A DNA stretch of 64,000 nt from Nelumbo lutea (GCA_022828595.1 JAKGHH010000001.1:210999848-211063847); one strand, 5' to 3'. Shown: positions 49,301 through 61,306, counted from the stretch's first letter. The notes: generated by a model not told the origin, from the sequence alone. Made by a program: numbers and translations.

Positions 49301-52300
49301 AGAGGAGAGAGAGTTAAGCCTGTAAAGGAGAATGGAGGGTTGGTGTAATGGAGCAAGGAGAGGCATGGTGACGCGAACCATCTTGCTATGTATATAGATA
49401 GATATATATTAAATATTATTCATATTAAATATATATTATTATATATATATATATATATCAAAATATATTTAAAATATTCTTTATATTTTAAAATTTTTAT
49501 TTATTTGAAGTAAATTTAATTTTTCAAAAAATACTGTCAATTAAAAAATTTAGGGATTTGGGTCCCCGTGGAAAACCTGTCCCATCGGGTGTCAGGGTCA
49601 GGGATGGGGATTTATCTCGGAATTGAGATCCGGACAGAGAATATGATCCCCGCCCCGTTGCCATTCCTATTCAGTCCTCTATTAGAAGTATTCTTTCTGA
49701 AACAAACTATCAAATCAGTGGAGGAAAAAACACGTTTTTAATATCAAGAATTCAAAATCATGTTTACTTGATTTCATTTTCAAAACAAACCATAATATGC
49801 AGTCACGTTGGACAAAATGGGTAGGGATCTGTTGTAAATAAAACGCTCTCAATACGAACCATTGCAGTCGTACATTGGGAACATCTCCTTCATCATTCAT
49901 GAAAAGATGTTCTTATTCTGAACTTGGAGAACACTCATTTTTTTCTCAATTTCGACTATGATATAGGAATGATATAATATCTTAAAATTTTTTGACTAAT
50001 CAGCTGGTATCATAAACACGGTTGCTAATCGGGTGTCATTTATCAAAATTCATGTGTGGATTTTGATTGATAAAAACCCTTCGGATACCATATCTTTTGT
50101 GCATCATAGATTTTTCCCTTTTTATTAAGCCTGTTAGGCTGTGATTGGTTTGAAAGAAAAGGTAAGGCCTAAGGTGTAAGTTGGGCATCCGATTTGGAGA
50201 ATATAAAATCCCGTTTGGGAGGGTTTCTGTGTTGATTGAACTGCATTGACTGAGTGGCCTTGGAAAACTTACCGCAACCAATTTCACTGGAAAGTTGATT
50301 TCTCATTAGACATCACAAATTTCACCATCAGACTAGGACCCACCATTTAGAAAATGTGCGATGTCAGATACTTAATTCCTGGCTTTTGAAATGTACAATG
50401 TCAGATTATGCAGCGGGCTTACCGTGCAATGCCAGGACTTCAGATCAGCTACCAACACACATGAGATGTTCCCAATATCTGACTGTGAAAATCTGTTGGA
50501 ACAATGTTGGGAGCGTTTTATTGACAGAAGATCCCTGTTTTGCTACAAGCTACTGCGAAGAAGTCCTCCCAAACGGGCATTTAAACAGCGTGGAGCCTAC
50601 CAATTACTCAGCCCGAACCTGCCAAAGTTGCACCCATAGTTTACTTCAGTATTATTTATTTGCACACTAGGCAGTTGGAGTTGGGATTAGCAATTTGCAA
50701 GTTGCAGCTACCACTTGTTCGGTCAAGGGGGAGACTTTTGCATGTGCAACTGTGAGGTGTGAGCACATCTAGGCTCTCTCCTGATAGCGACAAATTTCAT
50801 TGTTGCTTCTTGGCTCTTGCAATGCAGACATGGCATGGAATCTCAACTGCCATTAACCATGGATGATCCATGCTAGTTTCTTTAGCTCGAAGCAACATCT
50901 ATGTATTACTATTAAAAGTACAACCCCACTTCGCTTCAATGCACGCAGTGAAGCCTCTTACGGGGGACCTCTTACCTTTCCTTCCTTCTTGTTTTAATAA
51001 ACCAGACTAGTGGTTTATTTCTTCTAAAATTTGTTTTGCTTTTCGAAAAAAAGTAACACTTATTTCTAAAAATTAAAAAAAATTACAAAATTTTAATGGA
51101 GTCTCAAGCTCTGAGAGGGGGGACAATGTGGGCTGGATGGGTTTTGGTTTTAGAGAAGATTGGGCCTAAATGGAAGGCTAATCATTTAAAGTCACAACAT
51201 TTTGGTTATATGTATATATATCATTTAAGGGGAAAAGAAGATGATTTGGAACTTATGGATGTTGACAGTCTGCCTTCAAGAGATTATGTTTTCAAGTCAT
51301 GGAGATAGCATTATAGACAAAGCAGTTAATCCTAATATTAGATTTAGGACTTGCTTCTTAGGCTCAGTTTGGAAGTAGAAAAATACAAATATGCAGAGTG
51401 CAAAGCCTTACATTTTGTATTATTTTGTACGGATTTGTACTCTACATATTTATATTTGTACTCCTTTCAAACTGATCCTTACGGGTAAGCCAAATATCCC
51501 CCTTGAACTGTGGACGTGATTTAAGCCACTTTTCTATAGAGGACAGGGGGGTCTGATTAGGTCCCACCTTTTTCGTAAAGAAGCAGGAATAAAGTCTGAA
51601 AAATAGAAAGGAAAAACAAAACAGAGTAGGTTGGGTTGTTTGATCCATACCTTCCAGCCTTTTAGGGTCAATGGTCCTTTTTTATTTTTTATTTATTTTT
51701 TTTGAGGGGGGTGGTACCATGGAGCTACTAGCCCATTACCCGAAGCCATAACCCTCCAAACATGGTGAAGGGGCGGGTTTCAATCTCAAGTCTCTGCTAC
51801 AGTCACCCGGAGAACTTACCATTCTAGCTGTTTAGTTCTAACTTCTAAGGTAGGTATGGCCTTGAGTTGAGTCATGATTGCATTACTACTAGAAACTTTC
51901 ATGTTCATATTGCATTAGGTGACTAGATTGTTCATTCAAGCAGTTGCTCCAGTTAAGAACAATGACTAGACCCGAAATTTCACATGTCTGATTATTGAGC
52001 GTGCACTTTATTACCTTATAGAGTACAATTAATTACAATTATCAAATTATTTTCCATTGACAATGGAAACTTATAGAATTTGGTGCAGCAATTGAATAAT
52101 TAATGGACTGTTCATGAAAACATTGTTATACTTAGATTTCTATCTTTTGTTATATGATATGCATGGCATGTTTTATGCAATGTTAAGTCAAATTTCAGGG
52201 AATTCATATTGGTATATTTGAAATTTATTGTGTCATTCCTTAGCAATTTATGTTACACAAACAAAATTTAGATGTAAACTTTCAGGGATAATGACATATG

Positions 52301-54874
52301 ATGGCCTTGAGAGCTGCATTCGCAACAGTAGCTCTTATGACAATGAGAGTGGGGCAAGCAGAGCAGATGGTTGCCCAAGTGATTCCTTAGATGATGCCTC
52401 AAGTTGTTCTTCCACTAAAGATGTGTTTGGATCATTCTCCTCCCAGTGGGTAATGAACAAGAAGAGTGATGATTGTAATGATGAATGGGAGGAGGTCTCG
52501 AACAGCCCTCAACATTTTTATGTCAAAGAGAAACCATCTTACACAATAAAATTTTCAGATGTAGAGACCATGAAAGAAAGATTTTCTAAGCTATTGCTAG
52601 GAGAAGATATTACAGGAGGATGCAAGGGCCTTAGCGCTGCTCTAGCACTGTCCAATGCTATAACAAATCTTGCTGGTAAGAGAAACATAATCTTTCTTCA
52701 AGAAATTCATTGAAGTTGTTTATTTATTGTTATATGAATCTTTATGGTCATTACCATTTTATAATTTAACTACTGATTGTACTTCCTAGCTACTAATCCT
52801 CAAGAATTTCTAAGATGGAGCTCTGTATTATTGGTTTGTATTATTTCACAACAATTCTGGTTGAACCTTAATGCATTTTATCATCAAGTCTTGACTGATC
52901 TGGGGAACAATGGAAAAAGAACGTTCAAACCTAAGGATAGCAGAGTCTTAAATATTTGCAATAGAAATGACCAGACTCCTAAATACTTCTGATTTATGTC
53001 TAAGTTTGAAGATGCAATTTCGAGAGCTCATCATCATCAATCATCATCCAAGCCATATCTCAGCTAAATGGGGTTGGCTACATGAATGCTGTTTTGCCAA
53101 TCCATTCTATTTGCAAAAAGTCAAATCAGGATCCCTATTCATGCAATTTGAAGAGCTAACCAAGCTTATTTATTGCAATAATAATAACAACATTTTACCT
53201 TATCAGTGCCTAGAATAAATCGGGATCCCTATTCATGAAATTTGAAGAGCTAACCAATCTTATTTAATGCAATAATAATAACATTTTACCTTATCAGTGC
53301 ATAGAATGACTATGGAGCTTATCTTTCCTCTTGAAATGTTCTATTCCTGTATCATAAAATCATCACTTATGGCATTCCAATGAAATAGTAAACTTGTTCT
53401 TGCAGCATCAGTCTTTGGAGAGTTTTGGAAATTGGAGCCACTGCCTGAGGAAGGGAAGAGCATGTGGCGAAGAGAAATGGACTGGTTGCTCTCCCCTACT
53501 AACCACATGGTTGAGCTGGTACCTGCCAAGCAAAATGGCACCAATGGTGGGACCTTGGAGGTATTCTGTTTACTTCAAAGGACTAAAAATTTGAACCTAT
53601 TTTATAATGTGGTAGGAATTTATTCTGAATTTATGGATGCAGATAATGACACCAAAAGTCCGTTCAGACATCCACATGAATGTTCCAGCGCTTTTAAAGC
53701 TAGACTCCATGCTTATTGTAGGTTTACCTTCAACTTTTCAAATGCTGAAAAGTTCATTTATTTAATTATCTACATTCATTCCCTCATGATGATTTTAATT
53801 GGACAGGAGATACTGGATTCTATGGTGAACACAGAATTCTGGTATGAGGAAGGAGGCAATAGAGCAGAAGGAAGGAGCATGACACCGAGCAGGAGGTGGT
53901 GGCTTCCATCTCCCCGTGTCCCAAGATCTGGACTATCAGTCACTGAAAGGAAGAAATTGATTCATCACAGCAAGATGGTGCATCAAGTTTTCAAGGCCAC
54001 CAAAGCAATCAATGAAAATGTCTTGCTTGAAATTCCTGTTCCAACTATCATAAAAAATGCCCTTCCCAAGGCAAGGAAGCTATCACATTCACAACAGTCT
54101 TAATTTTCAGAAATCTGCACCATTAGAGTGGTTGGTTGTAGTTATAACTGTTCCTACCTAGAAAATTTTTAATTTTTCCTTCATAAGTAATAATTTTCAT
54201 AAAGGTACATTTTGCTGTTTTAAATGCAAAAGAGAATTACTGACTGACTATAACAGTAAATATTCTGCCTAACATGTCACTTTGGGATCTACTTCTTGGA
54301 TACAGCAAAAAATCTGGTGTTGATTAGTAATCTCAGGTTGCCTGAGGTTTTAGATGTTGGGGCCTGATGTGAACCAGTTTTAATTTTCAACTGCTAGAAT
54401 CAGTTGTAGTCCACTGTCACAATATACCAAAGCAATTAATGTTTTTATTAATTTTCATTTTCTTTGTTTCCAAGCAGTCTGGAAGAGCAAACCTAGGTGA
54501 GGAATTATACAAGGTTTTGAATGACAAATCGAGATCAGTTGAGGAAATGCTCAATTCTCTACATTTAAAAAGTGAACATAGTGCTCTTGACACCATTAAC
54601 AGGTTGGAGACTGCTGTATTTGCATGGACACAGAAAATCTCTGAGCAAACAAGTGGAAAATCTCCAGTCAGAAACTCATGGTACCATGTGAAGGATACAA
54701 TCTCTGAGCTAGATAAGATTGAGTTATTATTGCGGAGAGCTGAATCACTTCTACAGCTGCTCAAGATCAGATTTCCAAATCTTCCTCGAACTTTTCTTGA
54801 TGTTGCAAAAGTCCAATATAACAAGGTAACAATGCTATAACAGCTTTAACTAAAAGGCTATTGGATATCATCAC

Positions 54875-54911
<37 letters not shown>

Positions 54912-56007
54912 ACTATATATGGGGACGGGTACATGACTCCTGTTTTGCCAATCAATTCTATTTAAAGTCAAACTCTAAGGCTATTGGATGTATGTCTCTT
55001 ATTTCTCTTCACTACCAATGCTCCAATATTTCCTACCATTCTTCAGCCAATTAGTGGGAAATCTCCTTCTATTAGTCCCAACTGTTACAGTTCAGGCCAA
55101 TTTACAGTGTTTTGTCACCTATTCCACCTGATAATACTATTCTAATTATTGAGCCAAGCTGATTTATGTCATAAAAAATAGAGATGTGTGCACCTCCAAT
55201 CCACATTCAAAAGATTGCAATTCATTGGAAGGCTTCACAAAATTGTCAGATATTCAACCTAAGAGCTGATTTATCACCATTTAACTAACTGTTAAGACCA
55301 CCAAATGGTGAATAAGCTCTGAATGGACTATTTTACAATATAATCTCATGGTTCTTTCTCTCTGCCTTACTGATATTTCTCCTGATTGTTGTCACACATC
55401 TGCTTATTACCATTCAATAATAAAGTGGTCAAAATTGAGTTTCAGCATGAATCATCAAATTGGGTAGGTGAGCCACACTAAAATCAGAATAATCCAGAGG
55501 ACCAATGGTATTGGTCCACCATAATATGGAATTATGGACCCTTTGTTTTTTATCAAAATTCTTCCTTCAGTTTAGTAGAATTAACAAATTCTTACATCTG
55601 TCCTCTTTCAATTTTGACAGGACATTGGACATTCAATTCTTGAAGCTTATTCAAGAGTTCTTGGAAGTTTGGCATTCAGTATACTCTCCAGGATAGGTGA
55701 TATCTTGCAAGAAGATGTGCTAAGCAATCCCAACTCGCCTGTTGCAAGTTGTTGCTTTCCTGGAGTAAGTCTCACAGGAATATTTGAATCTCCAGCAGTA
55801 GACAGTCGCATTTGTCATTCACTCATCGATCAGATGAACAGGGTTGATGGGCAGTTTTGTGAATCTAGTGCAAGTAAATCTTCTGATGTGGTCTTTTCTG
55901 ATAGTGAGACCAAAACAAGTTCAGTGACTTCAACACCATGTAGAAGCCGAGTATGGTGCATTGGTAGAGAAACCTGTAGGAGTGTGCCTCTTACAAATTC
56001 TCCTTGA
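46386..56007 (+). CDS. ROPGEF14: Rop guanine nucleotide exchange factor, RopGEF14-like (PRONE)
   Basis: Seven coding exons: 46386-46449, 52286-52675, 53406-53560, 53643-53717, 53807-54070, 54478-54825 and 55621-56007; phases join to 560 aa. The N-terminus [20 protein letters not shown] and [10 protein letters not shown] match the RopGEF14 group. The PRONE domain runs from about residue 90 ([18 protein letters not shown]) through [32 protein letters not shown] and GEELYKVL to about 440 ([19 protein letters not shown]). A Ser-rich tail ends with SRVWCIGRE. The family catalyses GDP/GTP exchange on ROP GTPases at the plasma membrane, often downstream of receptor kinases. Intron 1 is 5.8 kb. Intron 5 uses a GC donor. 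Exon 4 is small (25 codons). The gene looks intact; the symbol rests on resemblance only. Confidence 0.92.
47613..48350. repeat. Large foldback repeat in RopGEF intron 1
   Basis: Left GGCAAAAGGAGTTAAGGTGCA and right, reverse complemented, GGCAAAAGGAGCTAGGGGTG pair; inward, many GGGCTTGGGTT / AACCCAAGCCC segments also pair. Probably a hAT-like non-autonomous element; no clear flanking duplication. Confidence 0.6.
48400..49520. other. Extremely AT-rich block in RopGEF intron 1
   Basis: Dominated by TAAT/ATTA words and short tandem-like runs, with a (TA)n tract at about 49438-49457 and almost no G or C until about 49120. No repeat family could be assigned. Confidence 0.6.
51361..51478. mobile_element. 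Tourist-like MITE, copy 2
   Basis: 118 bp, arms GGCTCAGTTTGGAAGTAG and, reverse complemented, GGATCAGTTTGAAAGGAG; exact TTA on both flanks (51358-51360 and 51479-51481). Shares the ACTCTACATATTTATATTTG-type arm with the copy at 8263-8444. Confidence 0.8.
51700..51842 (-). repeat. Possible tRNA-derived SINE fragment
   Basis: On the minus strand, an A-box-like TAGAATGGTAAG is followed by a B-box-like GAGATTGAAACCC about 35 bp on, as in the head of a SINE. Low certainty. Confidence 0.35.
53020..53120 (-). mobile_element. Au-SINE-like fragment in RopGEF intron 2
   Basis: Contains CTAAATGGGGTTGGCTACAT beside an (ATC)n run, the reverse complement of the conserved 3' end of plant Au SINEs (ATGTAGCC-x-ACCCCATTTAG). 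Confidence 0.6.
53124..53307. repeat. 94-bp tandem duplication in RopGEF intron 2
   Basis: Units start at 53124 and 53218; both read AATC(A/G)GGATCCCTATTCATG and end TTATCAGTGC(C/A)TAGAAT. Few differences, mainly in the AATAATAAC run. Confidence 0.9.
54071..54477 (+). other. RopGEF intron 5 with GC donor
   Basis: The exon ends CCCAAG and the intron starts GCAAGG; the acceptor is CAAGCAG before TCTGGAAGAGC. This joins ALPK to [12 protein letters not shown], the continuous order expected in the family. No GT donor at this point keeps the frame. Confidence 0.75.
54866..54960 (-). mobile_element. Second Au-SINE-like fragment, RopGEF intron 6
   Basis: An (ATC)n run of about 37 bp followed by ATATGGGGACGGGTACATGA, a decayed version of the Au-SINE 3' end; then TGTTTTGCCAATC-AATTCTATTT, also present after the SINE piece at 53090. 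Confidence 0.55.
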
Positions 56008-57287
56008 TAAATATAGATAAAATCCCAAGTCTTCATGGTTGTAAATATAAATGAAATTATAAGTTCCTACTTAAATTAAATTATATATTTAATTCACATC
56101 TTTTCGAAGTGAATTATTCATGCCTGATGAAACATGTATTTATAATTATATATATCCCAACCCATACCTCCAACTTAATTAGTGAGCAGACTAAATGCTC
56201 TGCTAGAAATGGAAACTGAGACAGACAAAAAATGGAGTTTCTACACCAAAGTTGAGTTGGCACACGATGTTATGAGGTGATCTCCAACCCTTCAATCCAA
56301 GAAAAAACAGTGAGGAGATAGAATCGATTACTCGATACTTGGTCTATCACATTGGTCTCCAATGTCACCTACAGACATAAGTGGTATGGCCAAGACAAAG
56401 TGCTACTTAATTTGTATTCAACGTTGCCAATACATTCATTGATTTGACCCAAACCAATACAGTTAACCTCTTAATTTATGGCAAGTCTTAACAGCCTAAG
56501 TTCAAGGATATATGTAATGATGGTGCTGAATTTTAGGGTGTGTTTTGAATTGTGGGTTGGAAAAAGTATTGTGCATTCTAGAACACACCATCCACCTGGA
56601 ACACACCTGTGTGGCGTGTTCTGAAAACCCCACCACAAGAGATGTTTTCTTTGCTTTAGTGTGCTTAAAAGAGAATATTCCTGTGTAGCATTTGTTCAAA
56701 AAAATTTTAAATATGATATCTTTAATCAAGCATTAGACGATGCCTTCTTTTTTTTTTTCTTATGCTTGTAGGTTTTTGACCATTCTCACCTTCGATTACC
56801 TTATAAAAATTACCACATATGCAATTAATCTATATAATTACCACACGGCCATGCAATTTATCACATGTATGTGATTTATGATTCACATGAGGTTCTAATT
56901 CGCCATATGTATATGATTTCACAATAGGTCCAATCGTTACTTAACATTCTTTTACATTAAAAATCAACAATTCAAATCACCAACTGATTAATGCATAATT
57001 TACATGAAAGTATCATGAATAACAAATTGAAGATAAATGTGCTTGATAAAACTGTCATGGGGTTCAACTATATATTATAAAATTGCAAAATAAATTACTC
57101 AGTAAACAAACCCAGGTTTAACACAAGAACATAAATGTTTTATATTGGTTTTTTGAGTTGCACTAGCATATCATGATTCTTCAATTTTCCAACATTTCCT
57201 AAGTGTATTATGTTATTTCATACTTCACATTAACCATTAAAATGTGTTTCATATCTTATTTATCATCATTTGAACCTGTATCTTAGG
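56008..57287. other. RopGEF 3' flank and non-genic stretch
   Basis: Should begin with the RopGEF 3' untranslated region. No further gene. A GTGT/ACAC-rich segment at 56535-56665 has local inverted symmetry (GAACACACC / GGTGTGTT-like words). Confidence 0.35.
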
Positions 57288-57470
57288 CCACACTTGTTTT
57301 TCGGAAAGTTAGTTATTCTAGGTAAGTGCATCTACCCATGTTTTTATTTCCCACGTAAATAAGGCAATAACAAATTTAGTTATAAAAAATTATTATTAAA
57401 ATGAGCAATTTTATTCCATCCAAGTGTTGGTAACTTTCCCCTCGATATCACTTTCTATAGACCCATATAA
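57288..57470. repeat. Dispersed repeat, copy 2
   Basis: Partner of 41078-41300, in the same orientation and with the same order of conserved blocks. Confidence 0.7.
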
Positions 57471-57588
57471 ATCTAAAAAGAGAACATGAATATCTTGGTT
57501 AATGAAAACCAAAATCCTATTGACAAACTTTTTCCTCTCTCTCAAAATCTAAAAAATGAATGGGCATGGGCTCTTAGTGTTATTAGGC

Positions 57589-57765
57589 GAGTTCAGATTT
57601 GTGCCCCACAACATCCCACTGCACATTCCCGCCGTGTATTGAGAACATCTCCCGATGATAGTACAGAATCAATGATGTCATCATGGAGAGATGTTCTTAA
57701 TACACGTTGGGGATGTGCTGTGGGACATTGTGGAGCGCCCCCTTGTGGGGCACAGATATGAACTC
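57589..57765. mobile_element. Mutator-type MITE with exact 9-bp duplication
   Basis: 177 bp. Ends GAGTTCAGATTTGTGCCCCAC and, reverse complemented, GAGTTCATATCTGTGCCCCA; the arms pair along most of the element (AACATCTC, GTGTATT). TTATTAGGC flanks exactly (57580-57588 and 57766-57774). Shares end family with 37066-37156. Confidence 0.9.
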
Positions 57766-57774
57766 TTATTAGGC

Positions 57775-58636
57775 ATTTATGTGACTTGTACAAGTTTTCC
57801 CTAACTTGTTTATTTGAATTTTTTCACTATATCCATGTATTTTTAAAATTTTCACTAAATCTATGCATTTTTAATTTTTTCATTATATACATGTCTACAA
57901 TTTATTTCTATAATTGGCATGGCCCTTTGTAATAATTTTCTACAATTAAACATGGCATTGCCACATGTAAAAGAGATAAGAGAACTTTGCAATTGTGATA
58001 CAGATGATGTTGAATATGATTTTGGCATATATTGCTGTTGAAAACCCTTTATTATTTTTGCTCGCCTATTTTTCCGATCAATCACTCTTTATTCTTTTGG
58101 TTCCCAAGAAAAATAAATTAATAAACACACTTACAGGGATAAAGCATATAGATGGTTACAGAATAGTGAGGATAATTTTGAAAATAAAAATAAGAGTTTT
58201 GAAGACAAACTAATAGACTTTAATTAAACAAAGATAAAGAAAATAAAAATAATAGTGAGGGATACTTTTGAAAATTAAAATCATGGGTCTCGATCGGATT
58301 AGAACTTCGAAGACAAAGATTCCAATCCTTTTATAATGGAGGCTTAAAATGCGAACACAGACTCTAGTTGGGCCGAATTGGTTTTGGTCAGTTGACCTGG
58401 ATCGTTTGGTTGATTTCATTCACCCAATTCTTTGTCATGTTTGGAAAAAATAGTCTTCATGACGGTACCAAACATTTTTTGTAGGGCTGCTTTAGAATTT
58501 TCATTTACAATTTTAGACCTGCAGAATGCAGAAAAGACCATCTACAACAGCTGTACGAAGAATAAGAATGATCTGTTACACGTTGAAGGGGAATATAACA
58601 GCAGGGGATTGACTGAAAAAATAAGGGACCGGTCTT
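57775..58636. other. Non-genic stretch
   Basis: AT-rich; no gene or clear repeat recognised. Confidence 0.3.
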
Positions 58637-59450
58637 GGGTTGGAGTCTGTCCAAATTAGAATTATTTTTGGATGGATTGGATGGGTTGGATGAACCAATA
58701 AGATATTGAATAAGATCAATCCAGAGGTTCAAAGTATGTATTGGATTGGATTGGATCAGGTTCATCCATAATATATTTATATTATATTGGGTCAGATTAA
58801 ATCAATAGATCCAATCCATTGATAAAAGATAAGAATACAAGTGTCAATGGACCAGGTCTAGGTTAGAATCAATATAAATTAAAACCAATTTGAACAGATT
58901 TTCAAGAGTACGTATTCATCGGTGGATTGGACCCGGTCCATCTATAATGGACTCATATTGGATCAGATTGAATTGGACCAAATCTGGTCCAATCAACACC
59001 CCTACTGAAATGGACCGGGTTCAAATATTAAGAAATGATTTAATATTCTTAACAGTACTAGATATTAGGGGTGTCAATGGACCGGTTTTGGATTGGACTC
59101 CATTCAAACTAAAATCAATTTAGATGGATTAGACGGACCAACAAAACATTTTGAATTGGACCAATCCAGACTTAATGATCCAATGTATTTACTTGGATTG
59201 GATTCATATTACATTAATTGGGTTGGATTGAGCCAATATCTGATCCATTAATAAAATATGAGAATATAGGTATCAATGAACCAGATTTGGATTAGAATTA
59301 ATCTAAATTAAAACAAATTTAAACAGATTGATCGGTCCAGGCATTGAATTATTGAACCAATCCAAAATGTTCATTGGATGGGCCGGATTGGACCTAGTTA
59401 ATTTGTAATGTACTCCGACTGGATGGGATTGGACCAAATCCAGTCTACCC
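58637..59450. repeat. Cluster of hAT-like repeat units
   Basis: The phrase GTGTCAATGGACC(A/G)GG or its variant recurs at about 58841, 59068 and 59269, each followed by TTAGAATCAAT-like and AAATTAAAACCAATTT-like segments and GGATTGGATTGGAT runs. Near 58985-59003 ATCAACACCCCTA gives an inverse end. Probably one or more MITEs inserted into or duplicated within each other. Confidence 0.6.
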
Positions 59451-59714
59451 TAACATTAATTGAACAGAAGTTGATACAATTAAAACAATCAATGCAAGCA
59501 TCCTTCAAAGTATTTCACTGATGGACACCTCATGAAAATGATCATGGCCTTGCAGGAGGAGTGACTCAAAAGTCTTTCATCTTCTGTATGTGCAACACAT
59601 GTATATATAGAGAGGAATCAACACATGTTTTATGTATAAATATGCAAAGTTGGGTAGGTTGGAACTCAAGTCAACAGAAATCCTGTGGATCGAGGTATTT
59701 ATGGCCTTGTAAGC

Positions 59715-60400
59715 ATGGATCCTAGTAATAGTAGGAGCAAGCTAGCTCCAGTTTTGGTGGTTGTAGGGTCAGTTCGTTCCCTTCAACAACAACTTTGTCT
59801 TGTTTTGCTTTCAGGGATTTTATGTCTTGAGATGATCATAAAACCCTGTTTTTCCAGCAGAGATGTCAACCTGCATGGCTGCATGGAGATAGAAAGGGAT
59901 GGAGCTCCTCAAGCTTAAAGGCGCTCTCACAGATCCTTCAGGCCGGCTCTCTTCTTGGGCGTCGGTACGTGAAGATTGTTGCAGTTGGAGAGGCATCGAT
60001 CCGTTGCAGCAACATGACTGGACATGTGGTTCAGCTCAATCTCCTGATGATCCTTATATTGACCCATTTGCAGCTTATGAAGAATCAACTCTGGACGGTA
60101 AGGTAAATCATTCGTTGCTCAATTTGAAATTTCTGAATCATTTGGATTTCAGTGGAAACGACTTTGGAGGTATTCCTCTCAAGTCTCATTTGGAGGAAAA
60201 GTTCCTCCTCTCAACTTGGAAATCTTGCCAGCTTGAGACATCTACATCTTTCTTTTCCATATCCTTCTCAATATGTGGGCAACCTTCATTAGTTCTGTGG
60301 TCTCTCTTCCTTAACATATCTTGATGTGGGAGGTTTTAATACGAGTAAAGTAGCCAAAGACCTTGAAGCCTAACTGAATTTGTCATAGTTATCTCCTTGG
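59715..60400 (+). pseudogene. LRR receptor-like protein pseudogene (N-terminal fragment)
   Basis: A hydrophobic leader after the ATG at 59715 leads to GCMEIER. A frameshift near 59903 moves to LLKLKGALTDPSGRLSSW, then DCCSWRG (LRRNT_2 cap with paired Cys), MTGHVVQLNL in another frame (about 60020), LDGKVNHSLLNLKFLNHLDF and a GNLASLRHLHLSFPYPSQYV segment after a further shift. Order and motifs match plant receptor-like proteins of the Cf-9/EIX type, which perceive extracellular signals at the plasma membrane. At least three frameshifts, then loss of the remaining LRRs, transmembrane segment and tail, mark it as dead. Confidence 0.8.
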
Positions 60401-60810
60401 TTTTCAATGGTATGAATTCGTTTATCTATTAAGACGGAATATCAGTTTATTCTTTGCGATTTTACCTATTCTTGTATTTATTTGATGATGCCGATTAATC
60501 TTCTCTTTCATTTTATAGCGTTTTCTCCCTGTCTCCTTGAAGAACAGATCTGGTTCAAATAAGGAAATGAATTGATTATAAACTTCATTTGTATTTTCAT
60601 CCCAACTATTTCATTAAAACGGTCCTAATAGGCACTGTGTTAGAATTTAATCGAGTATAAGATTTAGTATATTCAAGTTGATAATTGGATTAGTCACACT
60701 GTCTTATGGATATTTTAATTAAATGATTGGGCATGTTTGCATTGAAAGATTTGCTTGTTTAGGTCTCCGAAGCTCCCGAGTCCCGATTTGTTGGTTGTTC
60801 TATCGCCAGA
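60401..60810. other. Non-genic stretch
   Basis: AT-rich sequence after the RLP relic; nothing recognised. Confidence 0.3.
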
Positions 60811-61306
60811 TGATGGAGGCCTATCACAAGGCCCATCTCACCCTTAGGGGCGGCAGCTCCTATGATAAGGATAAATCCAACTAAGATCCAAGAATTCAAG
60901 ATAAGGGATCCAAGAATCCAAGATTAGCAAGATAAAGCAAGACTCTTCCAAGATTATCAAGAAAGACTCTAAGAAGCATCAAAATTAGCAAGATAATCCA
61001 AGATTCATGCATCTAGGGAGATCAGACCAAGAAGAGTTCGATCCTATCAGATTAGATATTTGGATCTATCCTAGTTGTTATTTCCTAGTTCTTTTACAAT
61101 TTCTAAATGTATTATAAATACTGCTATTTTCCCAGAATTATTCATTAATTCATACTTCATTATTTCAGAATTTCTCCAAGTTCTCTTCTTCCAATTTTTG
61201 CCACATTTTCTTTCTCCTAAAGAATTCGGTGTTCTTCGCTAGAAGCTAGCGATCGCCCGGTGCTTGCATAGCCAGCTCGGTTTTCCATTGCTTCCACGCT
61301 GCATCA
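60811..61306 (+). mobile_element. Solo LTR, TGATG...CATCA ends
   Basis: 496 bp starting TGATGGAGGCC and ending GCTGCATCA; flanks CCAGA and CCAAA agree at 4 of 5. Inside are AAGATCCAAGAATTCAAGAT-type imperfect repeats (60890-61000) and a TATAAATA box (about 61113). It has the same terminal pentamers as the gypsy LTRs in the window but a different body. Confidence 0.65.

Noticed and set aside
50356..50670. 104-codon plus-strand open frame in RopGEF intron 1
   Set aside because: Overlaps another open frame in a different phase, no family signature, and lies within an intron.
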